From the NCBI RefSeq assembly GCF_020740795.1, contig NC_067282.1:166834274-166898273 (forward strand): a DNA stretch of 64,000 bases. Direction: 5' to 3'. Below, piece by piece: positions 12,522-35,357 of this stretch. How positions within the stretch are numbered: the stretch's first letter is position 1; each line of letters begins with the position of its first letter. This stretch comes from Apus apus. Lineage: Eukaryota > Chordata > Aves > Apodiformes > Apodidae. Both the position numbers and the translations under genes were made by a program. The notes under the pieces were generated by a model that saw only the letters and a list, made by a program, of their open reading frames with translations, had not been told where the DNA came from and made no database searches.

Positions 12522-12748
12522 TTACTCATAAAAAAACCTGTGTGGATACCGCCGTTGTACTAAAAGAACAGCAGCAATACTCAGCACCAAAAACAGTGGC
12601 CTTAAAATGGAAACACTGAGGCAGTATTGGTCACAAGAGGGATGTGGATGCTCAGCAGGTGGGATGTGAGGTGGCGCAGGAGGTTTAGGGGGACGTGGCC
12701 ACGGTGGCTGGGGCCGTGTATCCCAATCTGGATACCAGTAGGCATAAT
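12522..12748 (-). CDS. GLIPR1: Gene B exon 6 (proline-rich stalk and membrane anchor)
   Basis: 227 nt with a TAA stop at 12524-12522. Encodes YAYWYPDWD, the proline-rich stalk, the CDQYC motif, the transmembrane helix and the tail. Acceptor CTTTTTTAG; a CR1 copy begins about 30 bp upstream of this acceptor. Confidence 0.93.
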
Positions 12749-13709
12749 CTAAAAAAGAGTGAAGAATCAGGTGTTTACACAGAATCACAGAATGACAGAA
12801 TGTTAAGGATTTCCAAAGATCATCAAGTCCAACCCCACCTGCGAGAACAGGACCAGAAACTAGGGCAGATCACTCAGAAAGGCATCCAGACAGGTCTTGG
12901 AAGTCTCTAGAGAACTAGACTCCACAAACTCTCTGGGGAGCCTGTTCCAGTGCTCTGTAACCGTCACACTAAAGAAGTTCTTCCTCATGTTGAGGTGGAA
13001 CTTCCCTTCATATATTTATAGACATTAATTAGATCCCCCCTCAGTCTTCTCCTCTCTAGACTGAAAAGTCCCAGGTCTCTCAGCCTTTTCTCATTAGGCA
13101 GGTATTCCAGTCCATTAATCATCCTCGTAGCCCTCTGTTGGACAGTAAATCCCTGTCTCTCTTGAACAGGGGAGCCCAGAACTGGACACAGTACTCCAAG
13201 GAGGTCTCACCATGTCCAAGTAGAGGAGGAGGAGAACATCCCTTGATCTGCTGAAGACACTCCTCTTAATGCACCCCAAGATACCACTGGCCTTCTTGGC
13301 CACAAAGGCACATTGCTGTCCCATGGATAACTTGTTGTCTACCCGGACTCCAAGGTCATTCTCAATGGAGCTGCTCTCTAGCAGATCACTTCCTAGCCTG
13401 TACTGGTTCATTTTGTTGTTCCTTCCCAGGTGGAGGACTTTTCACCCATCAAACTTTGCCATACTTATAAGAAAGCAATTAAGAACAATTTGATACGTAC
13501 TTATCAGCTTCTCACGTTCTGTATTTTCTGTAAAGAGATCAGAAGAGGAAATAAATGTATCATTCAGTGGTGGTTCTCAATGTAAAGAGGTAATCATTGC
13601 TGGTGCCTTGCTGACTGCAGTGACAATGTCAGTCAGTGCCTCAAACATCCTGCAAGGGGGAAGCTGGTCAAACAGGCCAGCTTCCCAACCCATCTGAGGC
13701 TCACTTTTT

Positions 13710-13740
<31 letters not shown>

Positions 13741-16700
13741 TAAATTGAATTGAAAGAGAAACAGAAAAGAAGCAGCAGCATTGGGAAGAATTTATGTCAT
13801 AAGGAGGAAGGAATAACAAATAAAAACAAAACATGGGATGTATTTAAAATTGATACAAAACCCAAATTTAACTAGTTACAGACAGAGACATAACTACTAA
13901 ATATCACAGAAGCACACCTTTCCTAAGAGCTATGATGCATTTGCAGGATAGCCAATGTGGATTCTATTGGAATTATGCATTTGCCTTATAGGAGAATATG
14001 ATAAAATGGATTGTATAATCTAGCACTTAAGTTTTAAAAGTTCTCTTCTTCCTCTCCCTCCCTCTACTCTTTGAGATGTTTCTACCTTTCCTGTGATTTA
14101 TCAGTCTGAGACTTCAAGATGTGTCTGCCATGGTACCATGGAAGGAAATGTGAATACCAAATGCTTATTTCTGCAGCTGAAACTTATCTAGAGCCTGACT
14201 AGTAGAGACCATCCCCACTGAAACTCTGTTTAAAATTCATATTTGATTTGAGACATTGTTGCATATCTTTTAATTTCTGTTTATGTAAAACACTATTTCT
14301 GACTAATTTGGGACTATGTGTAGTGAAATACAGGTCCACAGCTGCAAACTGCTGTGGAAAAACAAGCTCTCACTGCTGTATTTCAGAAAGCTGTGGAAGT
14401 TATTTTTAAGTGTACTTTTCAGCTATAGTTGTCTGGAAAATGTGATAAGACATATTAAACCAGCAACAAAGCAGAAGTTAAATATACAATTTCTCCTAAA
14501 AAAGAAGAACCAAACAGGGAATATTTTGGGGGGCTAAAGTTTTAGATTTGACTTCCTGATCAACTAAAAGTGGAAAACAGTCTAAGTGGTATTTCTCTTC
14601 ACTAGACACTCTGGCTTCTACCTCAGAGCCTTCAACAGCAAAGTATTTCAATTAATTCCTTCTTACACTGTTCTTATCTGGGTTTCATACTGTTCCTGTG
14701 TGGTGGGCTACACACCTACTATGTACTTGGTGCAAACTGACTAATCATTATATTTCCACTGATAATTATGCCACTTTTATTTCTATGCAATTTTCTCAGT
14801 TGATCAGTTTGGTCTTACCACAGAGCTTATCTACACACTTCTCATTACTGCATCCACTGCATGGTTGACCTGCTTTATATGGTTTTCTTGGGTAATTCCC
14901 CCTGCAAAGCAGAAGAGTATTTTGTTAGCTCAGTTGTTTGAAAAGCAATTTAAATCAGGTTGTTAGAATGAAAAGCTACTTGGGGGGAGGTGTGTGGGGG
15001 AGAGAGGAAATCCCTTTTCCAAAAACTGATCATTGCCATTGTTTGAAATACCTTTTAGATTAGATTAAAGCTCTCACTGCCCCGGGTGAGCAACTCCCTG
15101 ATGACTCTTGCCACTATAAATTAATGAGACTTCTCAGGCAATACTCTATTACACAGTGCAAGTGTAGAAGAATCTGCCTTTAGTCCCTCATTATCCACCT
15201 GTATTTATTTTAAAAACAAATTTGTAAAAGGTAAGCTCAGAAATTCTAAAGTGCAAGATAGACTAAAGGATTATCTTCCTTTTATTTTGTTCAATTAAAA
15301 TACCTTGTTTGAAGTTTGGGTGGGAGCACAGAAAGATACAATCTTTCTCAAGCAGTAAGCTTGCACATTCCCCACTTTTCCTGCTGTGAATGAAGTCAAA
15401 ACAGATCTCAGCTGTGATGTGCTCATCTGCTTTTACAAGAAGGGGATTTTCTGCAGCTCCAGCCATGTCCAGCAGATTCTGCTCTCAATGGCCAGAGGAA
15501 ATTTTCCTTGGTCTGGTGACATGTGTACGTAGCTTCTTCTGAAATTTGTTACAACTACTCCCATCATTGTTGGCATCTGATACCAGGTCAGTTATAGAAT
15601 ATTTTAAAAATAAAGGAAACCCACAAATGCCATAGTTAACTTACGCTGGCCCATAGTCACAAACAAAATGTGCTGCTCTCAATAGTCCTGGAAAATTTTC
15701 AACTGTATTGCAGAAGTGAACTGCACAGCCAACTTTGTAACTCTCTGCCCAAACGACCTGAAGGGCAAAAGGAAATGTGTAATACACCTGTTCAAAGACT
15801 GAAAAATCAAAAGCATTAAGGGAGGAAGGAGAAAGGAAGGATCATGTGGAAATTCAGAACAGTTGTCACAGGAGCAACCCAAAGGGCAGCTGGTACAAAT
15901 GACTGATTGATAGATGTTTTTGCATTTATTACATGGCTCCCCCAAACCCATGAATTTGTCAAGGCTTAATTCCTTTCTACCATTACTGGAAAGAGGACTT
16001 GGACATCCCTGTGGCTCAGAGCATTTCTTTCCAATATCATGAAGCAATAAACTGGTGGGTGAAAACCCCTGCTGTAATTCATGTTTCAAAGCAGTGTCTT
16101 CCAAGCCTCTGCTTGGATTTTCCATGAAACCATTACACCATGAACCACTGGGTGCATAAGACTCACCTGGGTGTAGTGACCACACATGCCAGTACATCTA
16201 TTTGTGTTGAAATCATAGCTGCTGACCTCATTAAACCAGCTACTGACAGCTGCATCCACAGAGAAGATGGTTGCTGTGCCAGTCCAAATGTTTTCTCCAA
16301 CAGGGGTAAAGTTGGGGTGCACCTTCCCTGGCATTTTAAGGTAGATATTGTGCTTAAACTTGCACTTCTTTGCCCACGCTTTGGCAGTCATAGCTAAGGC
16401 AGCATCCCAGGACTATAGAAAAGGAAGAAAACAATATAACCTGCACTGCAGTTATTTAGCTGAATTCAAACAATTTATAACAGAAACTTGAAAGGATTAT
16501 TTTTCCCTTTTCTGCTTCCCATCCCTGCATTCAGTTTCATTCTCTGACTTGACATTTCTACTCCCATAGCATTTTTATTTTTTCTTTTTTCTCCCCTATG
16601 TATTGCAGGACATGTACTATCTATCCACTGTCCTGTGGTATCTGACTTGTTGAAATATGTCTACAGGTTGCCCAGGGAGGTTGTTCCCTTCCCTAGCAGC

Positions 16701-18769
16701 GTTCAAGGCCAGGCTGGATGGGGCTTTTGACCAACTTGGTCTAGTGGGAGGTGTCCCAGCCCATGCCGGGGGGTTCAAACTAGATGATCTTTAAAGTCCC
16801 TTCCAACCCAAGCCATTCTACAATTCTATGATTTTATGCAGAGCTGGGCTGCAGCCTCTAAGCTGCTGTACCCAAAAGGAGGTAAATGGGTGAAATTCCC
16901 AGATTCAGAGGGGCTTGTGGGACTTTGTGCCTAGAAGCTGTTTGCTGTCCAGGGATTTGCACTTTGCAGCTATCCCTAGACCAGATAGGAATTCTGTTTT
17001 GCTGGCTAGGATGGAGAGGGGTCACAGCTGCTCCCTTCCCCATCCCCTTCTGCCTCCTCAATGTGTGGTCAAAGAAAATAAAAGGCTCTTTCATCTCTGT
17101 CAGGCTGAGGAGAAACCATGCCCATCCTGACTGAACCTGGAAGACATGCAGAAAGATTTTATGCCACTGAATGACCAGGCAATAAAATGGCAGGAAAAAT
17201 GTAATTTAAAGGATTTGAGAAAAAAACCAAAACAAAACACAGCTTTGACTTTGTGTTCATGATGATGGGATTGGAGATGGCAATTGCCACTTGTAAGCCA
17301 ATGTTTAGTAGTAGTCTAAAAAGCAAATAAAATGTTATAAATTCTTTGAGAAGGAATGGAGAAAACCAGATATATAATTATACCACTGTGCAAGTCCTGT
17401 TAAATGCTGTGTGCAGCACAGCACCCCACCTTAAGAAGAGGACAATAGAAATGGAAAGGGCAGAGAGAACATGGAGGAGGACACCCATCCTCAAGTATTG
17501 AAGGGCTTTCATAAAGCAACAGAGAGTGCTCTGCAGCTTTGATCAGAGACAGCTGGACATCCTGGGTGAAGTAGGTAAATAAGCAATGATTACTTACTCC
17601 TTCCAATACAAAAACCAGAGACTACCAAAGCAAGCTAGGAATTAACAGGTCCAAATCAAATGCAAGGAGGTATGCAAGGGACAATAAAAACTTATATGAG
17701 CTCAAGGCTGAAAAAAAATCATACAAGAAAAGTCTATCAAGTGCTTTTAAATACAAGGCAACATCTTTGATTCAGGAGGTTTCTATACATCTGCTGTTAT
17801 TCCAAACTTGCTGGATATTTGGTCTGAGCCACTTATCTGTTCTCGTGTGCTAGCATTTAAAATGAAACATTGTTTAAAACAGTAAGAAATTAAAATTGCT
17901 AGTCAGAATTTTACCCTTTTACTATGAATTTCCTCTCATATAAATGATTTATACTGTGCATGTGATTTATGGTTTTAACTTCCTGTCCAGAGAGGCAGCA
18001 CTGCTGGAGAGCTCAGAGTTATGACATGAGCTGACTGGGGTTACCTCCCTCAGCTATCTACCTACCTTTTTCCTTTTGTATTCCCCCAAACCAGATGAGA
18101 CCTATTCATGGCCTGTTCTGCTACCCATAGTATTTATAGGAAGCTCTGCTTTGCAGCCCAGATATTGGTATGTCTGCTTTTCAAACCTTGCTACAGCAAA
18201 TGAAGATAAGGTATATAAATGGTTGTCCTGGCAAATCTCTTTCTTCAACACATGTTCTAAACTGGAAGAAACAAGGGGAGATGATAGATTTTCAACAAAT
18301 CCTTTTGTGCAGATTGCCTATTCAGGAGCTTTTTAATATCAAACAGCTTCCCTGAATTAAACCTGGACTAACATATAACAGATTACTACCAATCCCACCC
18401 CAAAGACTTCCCTTCCAATTATTGAAACTGAACAACACTGTGAAAATTAATGCCTATTTCCTACACAGAACGAACATATCTAGAACAGAAATAATTGAAA
18501 GGGAAAGAAAAGTAAACGAAGAGTAAGATGGTCTAAATCAGCAGCACAATCTATATTGATTTTCAAAGAGTTCACCAATGCTTCCTTACCATGCGCAACA
18601 TATTGCTGGCTGGTGGATTCACTTTGGATCGAAACGTGTTGTGAGCTCTCACACAGTCTTCAATGAACTTTGCATCTTCTATGTCAGGCAAGGGATATTG
18701 TGGATAAGCATGACAGCAAGCCAAGAGATCCAGTAAGACCAATGCAGCAAAGAAAAATGTGATTTTCAT
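12522..18769 (-). CDS. GLIPR1: GLIPR1-like CAP-domain membrane protein, gene B
   Basis: Complete six-exon gene: 18590-18769, 16167-16412, 15645-15757, 14819-14901, 13501-13527 and 12522-12748, giving 291 residues and a TAA stop. Residues 1-22 form a signal peptide. The CAP domain spans about 30-180 with cleft residues H92, E100, E122 and H139 and an N-glycosylation sequon at N94 (NFT). The Cys-rich hinge GNYPRKPY... follows. Residues 228-253 are strikingly proline-rich; then a CDQYC motif, a single hydrophobic segment (about 260-280) and a short basic tail ([11 protein letters not shown]) that resembles the human GLIPR1 tail. Length is somewhat above human GLIPR1 because of the proline insert. 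Predicted type I membrane glycoprotein with an extracellular CAP domain. Tail and core favour GLIPR1, but gene C is a close paralogue, so strict orthology is not settled. Confidence 0.92.
12780..13455 (-). mobile_element. CR1 LINE fragment in intron 5 of gene B
   Basis: Minus-strand CR1 of about 0.68 kb. Its 3' end is at 12780 (CAGAATCACAGAATGACAGA on the plus strand); the decayed ORF2 tail ([32 protein letters not shown]) lies near 13120-13410. It fills nearly all of the 752-bp intron 5, in the same orientation as the gene. Confidence 0.92.
13501..13527 (-). CDS. GLIPR1: Gene B exon 5 (27-nt microexon)
   Basis: 27 nt between acceptor CTTTACAG and donor GTACGT, encoding ENTEREKLI with the flanking split codons. 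Corresponds to the RDQVK region of human GLIPR1. Confidence 0.88.
13705..13742. repeat. Poly-T tract
   Basis: T-rich run interrupted by single C residues, in intron 4 of gene B (13528-14818). The intron shows nothing else recognisable. Confidence 0.85.
14819..14901 (-). CDS. GLIPR1: Gene B exon 4 (Cys-rich hinge)
   Basis: 83 nt. Encodes [17 protein letters not shown] and ends CVDKLC. Acceptor CTTTGCAG, donor GTAAGA. Confidence 0.92.
14902..15644. other. Intron 3 of gene B, no recognised content
   Basis: 0.74 kb between exons 3 and 4. A 67-codon chance frame on the minus strand (15263-15466) has no family resemblance. Confidence 0.5.
15645..15757 (-). CDS. GLIPR1: Gene B exon 3
   Basis: 113 nt ending in phase 2. 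Encodes [16 protein letters not shown] and [10 protein letters not shown]. Acceptor CCCTTCAG, donor GTAAGT. Confidence 0.93.
16167..16412 (-). CDS. GLIPR1: Gene B exon 2 (CAP core)
   Basis: 246 nt, phase 0. Acceptor TTCTATAG, donor GTGAGT. Encodes [13 protein letters not shown] to GHYTQ; holds the four CAP residues and the NFT sequon. Confidence 0.95.
16413..18589. other. Intron 1 of gene B
   Basis: 2.2 kb intron containing one CR1 3' end (16655-16836). No other repeat or exon recognised. Confidence 0.55.
16655..16836 (+). mobile_element. CR1 LINE 3' fragment
   Basis: Plus-strand CR1 tail: GGTTGCCCAGGGAGGTTGT, AAGGCCAGGCTGGATGGGGC, CTAGTGGGAGGTGTCCCAGC, ending near TTCTACAATTCTATGATTTT. Antisense to gene B, in its first intron. 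Confidence 0.9.
18590..18769 (-). CDS. GLIPR1: Gene B exon 1
   Basis: 60 codons: signal peptide ([19 protein letters not shown]) and [18 protein letters not shown], ending NMLRM. Donor GTAAGG, phase 0. Confidence 0.93.
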
Positions 18770-18896
18770 TATTCTTCAATGCTTTCAGTACTCTTCCAGA
18801 TTTTAAAAGAAAAATCTCTTAATTGGAGGTATCACTGGCGAGCAGCTCTTCAGAGGTTGTACGCTGGATACGGAAGCACTTGAAAATTTCAAAGTA

Positions 18897-18908
18897 ACAG
18901 GAAGTAAA
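18897..18908 (+). promoter_or_regulatory. Candidate ETS/PU.1 site upstream of gene B
   Basis: ACAGGAAGTAAA, an ETS/PU.1-type core about 128 bp upstream of the gene B start codon, followed by ATTGCTTCAT, which resembles a C/EBP-ATF half-site. Similar place and orientation to the composite site upstream of gene C. Confidence 0.35.
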
Positions 18909-21900
18909 ATTGCTTCATAAGGCACATCTCTATCTGAGATCATAACTGGCTGTCAAAGTGTAAACTGTGAAACAGGCATCAGTCATGCATATCAGCAAGA
19001 AGCAACACTCCAGGAATACTTCTGTCTTTTCTTTGAGTGTGCTCCATTTTGGTGGACTGCCAAGCTGTTCTGTGCTTGTAGGTCTCATCTGAAGGACGCT
19101 GCAGAACAGCTTTCCTAAAACATGCTTCAACCATAGAAATTGCAGCTTTGACAAAATACAAATCTGCAGTTCAGCTAATTTTACTACCCGATAGCTTAGT
19201 CATACCAGCTCAGTTACAATTATTTTGCAGGTACCTTGCTTCCATTTCAGAATTACTCAGAGAATAAACAGAATTAGGAAAAGTGCACCTCAGCAGGAGA
19301 AAAACAAAAAAGGTCCTGAACAGCAGCTTGCTGCAAAACAGACCTTCTGACCTGGTTTGGTGTGTAACAAAAGTACAGTTTGGACATCCCAAGCTTGAGT
19401 ATGCACAGATTCTCTTCTTCCTTAGCCATTTGCCGTTACTGATAGCCTGAAATCACTGCAGGACCTGCCTGTGCTCTTGGAGGGCAGCTATAGAGTTAGC
19501 ACTCCTGGTGTAACATTCCACATCTTATCACTTCTTGGAGCAGTAGGATGGGTTGTGTTGGGATTTGTGCCATCTCACCAACTGTTCTGCAAGCTGGTTG
19601 AAATGAAAACATTCATGAGTCTGATTCCCTGCTCAATTTTGCAGGTCAGTCCTTATCATTCTGAACATATAAGGAAATTATCATTCTGGGCTTGCCTTCT
19701 CTGTTTGCTTGATGGCATTTCCCTCTGAAATAACACCCTTGATTTGTTTCAGAAAGTCTTCTAACAATCCATACACCTAATTCAGATAGGCTAAAAGAGC
19801 TGTAGCACTCCAGCACCATCAGAGGTGTACTTATCTAGACTATTAAGAGGGGGCATATAATTAACTATTTCTCTGTGTCAACATGTTTATGGATGTCCAC
19901 ACATTTCTAATGCTCCATGCCCTCCTCTTAGCCATGATTTGTTGACCACTTTAATGAAGGTAGGGACAGCTGTGCTAGGCACAAGAGACTCAGAGAGAAG
20001 GAAATGAACAAACACTATCTTTTCTTCCCCTTTTCTTTTACAATAGTTTCCTGTGCTTTGAAACTCTCCTAGTAAGATCACCAGGTTTTTTCTGTAACAA
20101 ATTTTTTGTTTAAAAGAGACAGGACTCAAGTATTCAGTGGGAGGAATCTGGCCACTTTCTCTTTCTCCATGGGCACAGCAACCCTGGGGACAAGATACTT
20201 TGTGTCCAGTCATGTCCTTGATGAAAAGATGCATGAGGCACTACCAATCGCCTCAAACTCTCACCTCTGTTGGCAAGTAAAAGGAAGTAGGAGGTGAAAC
20301 ACTCACCCTGAAGCAACCCCAGTCCAAGGCAGTAGTCACACTTGCAGCCCAGTCATTGGCCTTTAGCTCTAATTGCTTCACATGTTCCTCTGTCAGTGGT
20401 TGGCTATGACTCCATCTGCCTCTAGAACATGTATGTGATGGTCATGATCTCACCTACATTGACTGGATTCATCTGCTGACTGTCTCCTAATATACCACTA
20501 ACAGTGACAAGGTCCCTTGTCTAGCAGACATAGTTTCTGTTCTCTTCTGCTGTCATGCTCTATTCTGGAAACTGTGTGTGGGCATTGGTAAAGGTGATGT
20601 GGCCCACAGCTGTGGTGGGACCTTTTAAAATGTACAGGAGGATGGCCTCTTGCTGGCATTAGGGACAGCTGGTCAGGCTGGGAGTGGATCTTGGAAGGGA
20701 GGTTTCTTCCTGTGGGCGCCACTACCTTTTGTACAACCAGAGAACAGAGGTTGGTATCTCCTGTCAGCTGCTTGCTTCTGGGCTACAAGGACGCTCCAAT
20801 CTACCATGTGCACTCCTAAAGCCCACAAGCTACCATCCAGGTGCCACTGGCAGTATGGTGTGTGTGAGGAGCACCAGGCAATGGGACGATCCTTGGATCA
20901 GATTATTGTAGTTTAGATTATTATGGTGAATGGCCCTCTCCATGGCATCTAAACTGAGCTTAGAAGGCCTGTTCACTACTTTGCCTCTTTTCTAAACCCA
21001 GGCCGACTGAATCCAGTTTACTAGCATTTATTCTTCCTCCAGCTGAATATTACCTTGAAACTAGAAAGAAAATACAATTTCTTGGTCTTCTCTTTATCTT
21101 TTTTAATAATGCTCATGCATTCTAAAGACTTTAGTCAGCTAGACTTAACATAAAGCAATTATTCTATTACAACTACACTCAATTTGCACAAAAATGATCA
21201 CCACACTAAAACTGCACCATTAATTTAGCAATGCAGTTGAAATTCTGTGCTTGGAAACTGAACTGAGACCTCTATGAAGCAGAAATGTTGACATACCCAG
21301 GATAGCCCAGGTTATAAAATGCTTTCCTGCAGAGATGACGCTGGCTCCATCTAGTGATTCTGTCTGTGATTAAAGCAGAAGTCCGTTCTGCCCTTAAGCA
21401 TCTATAACTGATGTTTTCACAAAAAGAGTTCTAACCCTTTGCCAGCATTAATCAGTGGAACTCATAAACCAGATGAAAATTAAACTTTGGGATTTGGATG
21501 TCACATTATATTTTTCTGGACAATACAAGCATTGTCTGTTCCTGCACACATCAATTTAGGACAATGAGCTGGATACGGACAGGAAGCTGTTCAGCCCAAT
21601 GATTTTGAAAAAATCCCCATATTTGCATCTCCCTTTCTCACTCTCACATCCTTGCTGTTTTCAGCTTGAAAAATAAGACCTCAGATTCTTAGCTTTTCCC
21701 TAATGGACAGTTCAGTCAGAGGACTAAGGGCTGGTGGATTACAGACTAATAGGGAAATCCAAAAGGCCTGGGAATCTGTAAAATTACATTTCATTTTTTT
21801 CTTGAATCATCAACTTCCATATAGAGTATTGTTATTTGTGCTGAGGGAAGAATCCATTTGACTTACTGAGTTCAGCTGTACAAACAAGGTTGGATCTGCT

Positions 21901-22589
21901 GTTCTGTTCATAGGATAAGGCAGCTGCAACATCACTTGGCCTTCCAGATCTGTGAATAAACTGAATATTCTGACATGCGTTGCTACTTCTATTGCACAAT
22001 TTCACCTCAGGGCAGGAAACATTAAATGAAAGGATGGTGGTGGTACTGGATTTCCACAAGAATTATTTTGTATTTGTTAAAAGCTAAAAAAATCTTGCAA
22101 TTGTTTTGTAATAATGAGACTGTAAACAGCCTCATAATTGACAGGGGAAGCAATCAGTATGTGGTTGGACTGAACGTAGTTTCACTGTGGTTTTGGTGAG
22201 AGGGATCTGTACAGTACTGCTTACTTCAACTATTCGCCTTGGCCTAACTGAGCAAAATCACACTGCACAGCTCACTGCTTTCCCTCCATGAGGTACTGGA
22301 ATCTCACAGGGACCGAAGCACAAGAGGTTGGTAGGTGTCCTTTTCCCTGCAGTGCTCACCTCCTGCCAGTCAAGATGGTCCTTTATCACATCTACTTTGA
22401 CATTCAAGGACAGCCTGTTTCACTCCCTCCCCTCAACTGAAAGATAAGGGAAGTGTGAAAGGCCGGCTCCTCCCTCTGGTGACAGATTGTGAAGGGAAGA
22501 TGTTTATGCAGTGATAATGCTGTGGAAGACAGCAGCCTCCTGAACTTTATATATACCTGAAAGGAGAGTGTACAGAAGGCAGAACCAGG

Positions 22590-22862
22590 CTCATCCAGTG
22601 GTGGCCAGTGACAGGACAAGCAGCACTGGGCACAAACAGGAGCAAGGGAAGTTCCCTCTGAACATCAGGAAACACTTATTTACCACAAGGGTAACCAACC
22701 ACAGATGGCCCAGGGAGGCTGTGGAGTCTCCATCCTTGGAGAAATTCAGAAGCTGGCTGGACATGGTCTTGTACAACCAGGTCTAGGTGGCTCTGCTTAA
22801 GCAGGGGGTTTGGACCAGAGACCTCCAGAGGTTCCTTCCAACCTCAATCATTCTGTGATTCC
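22590..22862 (+). mobile_element. CR1 LINE 3' fragment
   Basis: Diverged plus-strand CR1: TGGCCAGTGACAGGACAAG, GGGAAGTTCCCTCTGAACA, GGCTGTGGAGTCTCCATCC, GGTTCCTTCCAACCTCAATC, ending ATTCTGTGATTCCT. Confidence 0.88.
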
Positions 22863-24921
22863 TCAATGAAGCTAAAGTTTCAGTGGGTTGTGCAGGACAA
22901 AGGATTTTGCATGATCTCAACAACAGATACAACATAAGCTTGTTACAGAGTACAAGGATTTGCCTACCTATAGAGGATGTCTGGTTATCTTCCTTGCCCT
23001 TCATACATGCTTTCAAATTCTTGGACTTAAATTACTATGATGTGTCGCATTCTTTACTTCCTGTTTAAATTTAAGGCTTTTGAAAAATGAGGCAGCTTTT
23101 CTGCTGTGCATCATAAGCCTGTTTTCACAGGGTAACACCAGAAATGGTTGGTGCATGGCAGCAGCATGAAAATGTGGAAGTTCAAGAATTGATAGAAGAC
23201 TACTGGAATATTATGGAATAATACTTAAGAATCTCTTGAGAGAAGGTACACCAAGCCATTACAGCCCACAGCTATGCTGTTTTTAAAAAGGGGATCTTAG
23301 AATGAACCATCTTTTCAGCTATACCTAGACTTCCTCCCAAAGACAACTAATTGGGAAATGGGACAAACTGTAAGTATTTTGTGTGGCCATGACAAAAACC
23401 AGAACTAAGGACAGATAAGCTCAGGAAAGCAGAATGCGAAAATATTTTCATGGATGGAAAAATACTTAATTTATTGAAATAGGACCTGATGGCATCACCA
23501 TCTGCACATCATTCAGTGCTGAAAATTCCACACTGCTATGATCAGGAAAAACAATATGTCTCAGATGAAAGGCCTACTATTAGCTTGGCATAAATATGGC
23601 CAGTAGGAGCTATGATTTTTCTGAAGCCTTGGGAGACTGCAGAGATCTTTCTCAGCTTTGCCTTTTCTCCAAGGCACACTCTGATTGTCCTAACTGCAAT
23701 CAAGTTACTAAACGACAAGAAGGGCAGTTATTCTCAGGGACAGGAATTACTGTGTTAGATACAAATTTCTTCCTAGTTATCTCACAGCTCCAAGTAGAAA
23801 AACTTATGTTTTAATAACTGAATGTAAATGGTGTTTTTGTTTGTAAAAAAGCAGTACCTTACAGCAATTCAATATTAATGCTTTTTTTCCTAAAGTCGAA
23901 CCCACAGGAGCTTAATTTGATTTCTGAACATAAATAGCAGAATTTGTGGGGTTATTTGATTATTTTACAATAATGGTGAAACATTACCTAATAATTATGA
24001 ACTTTCATACAGTCATATTAGCATTCACTAGAAAAGACTAACAGAATCAGGAAAAAATCTAGTTTGCTATACTGGTAAGAAAAAAACCTTCAGATTCTTG
24101 TGTAAATGTCATCTGTAGTTTGGAGAAAGTGAAATCAAAGCTTATTATTGAAAGACTTCACTGTAAAGCTTATTATTAAAAAGACTTGCTGTAAAATATG
24201 TGTTAAGTATGTGTGAACTGAGAAGGTTCAGGATAAAACAAAGAATTTATTATTAAAGCTTCAGAACACTCACAAAACAGGAAATATGCTATGTGTAAGT
24301 AACAGTACACATTAAAACAAGGAATAAAAAATATTAAAATTATGCACAATGTTTAGAGGAACAAAATACTTAATAATACATCTAAAGTTTCACATTTTGA
24401 ATGAGCAGCAATAAATACCAAGTTGTACTAACTTAACAAACATCAAGACTTCTGAAGTACCATTTTTCTTTAACACCTTACTTTATACATTTTATTCAGA
24501 ACATTCTGTGTCTCCAGGAAACAGGATTTAGTACATACTATGGTGCTAGCTTTCTCTAGGCATCTATATTAAGCAATTGTGATTTCATCTATTGGTTTAG
24601 TGTGAATTAGAAGTATTGTTTAATTGACACATACTTTTCTCCTTGAAATACAGGATTAGAGTATGTCATGGTTTTGGAAAATTTGGTATTTAAAAAAAGG
24701 CTCCAAACCTTACCCAATACAAGCTTATTATTTTCCCAAAATAGGTTTTACTCACATGCAATTTCACTATTCTTGGCATGTTATCTTTCTCTAAGGAGCA
24801 TAAAATAATAGCAACAAAATTACTGTCAAATAAAGTTGTCTTTAAAGTACTGTCAGTACAACTTTTTTTGCTTAATACATCAGCACGAATCTTCAGAAGA
24901 TTGAATGTATTTCAAATCCAG

Positions 24922-35357
<10,436 letters not shown>

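Larger units (their letters stand above)
18770..24921. other. Intergenic between genes A and B
   Basis: 6.15 kb with the gene B promoter region at the left, one CR1 fragment (22590-22862), an unassigned exon-like stretch on the minus strand (about 21885-22025) and the gene A 3' UTR at the right. No gene supported. Confidence 0.5.

Noticed and set aside
24491-24496. Candidate AATAAA (minus strand) for gene A polyadenylation
   Set aside because: About 430 bp past the stop in AT-rich sequence with several rival AATAAA/ATTAAA hexamers (for example 24619-24624); no basis for choosing.
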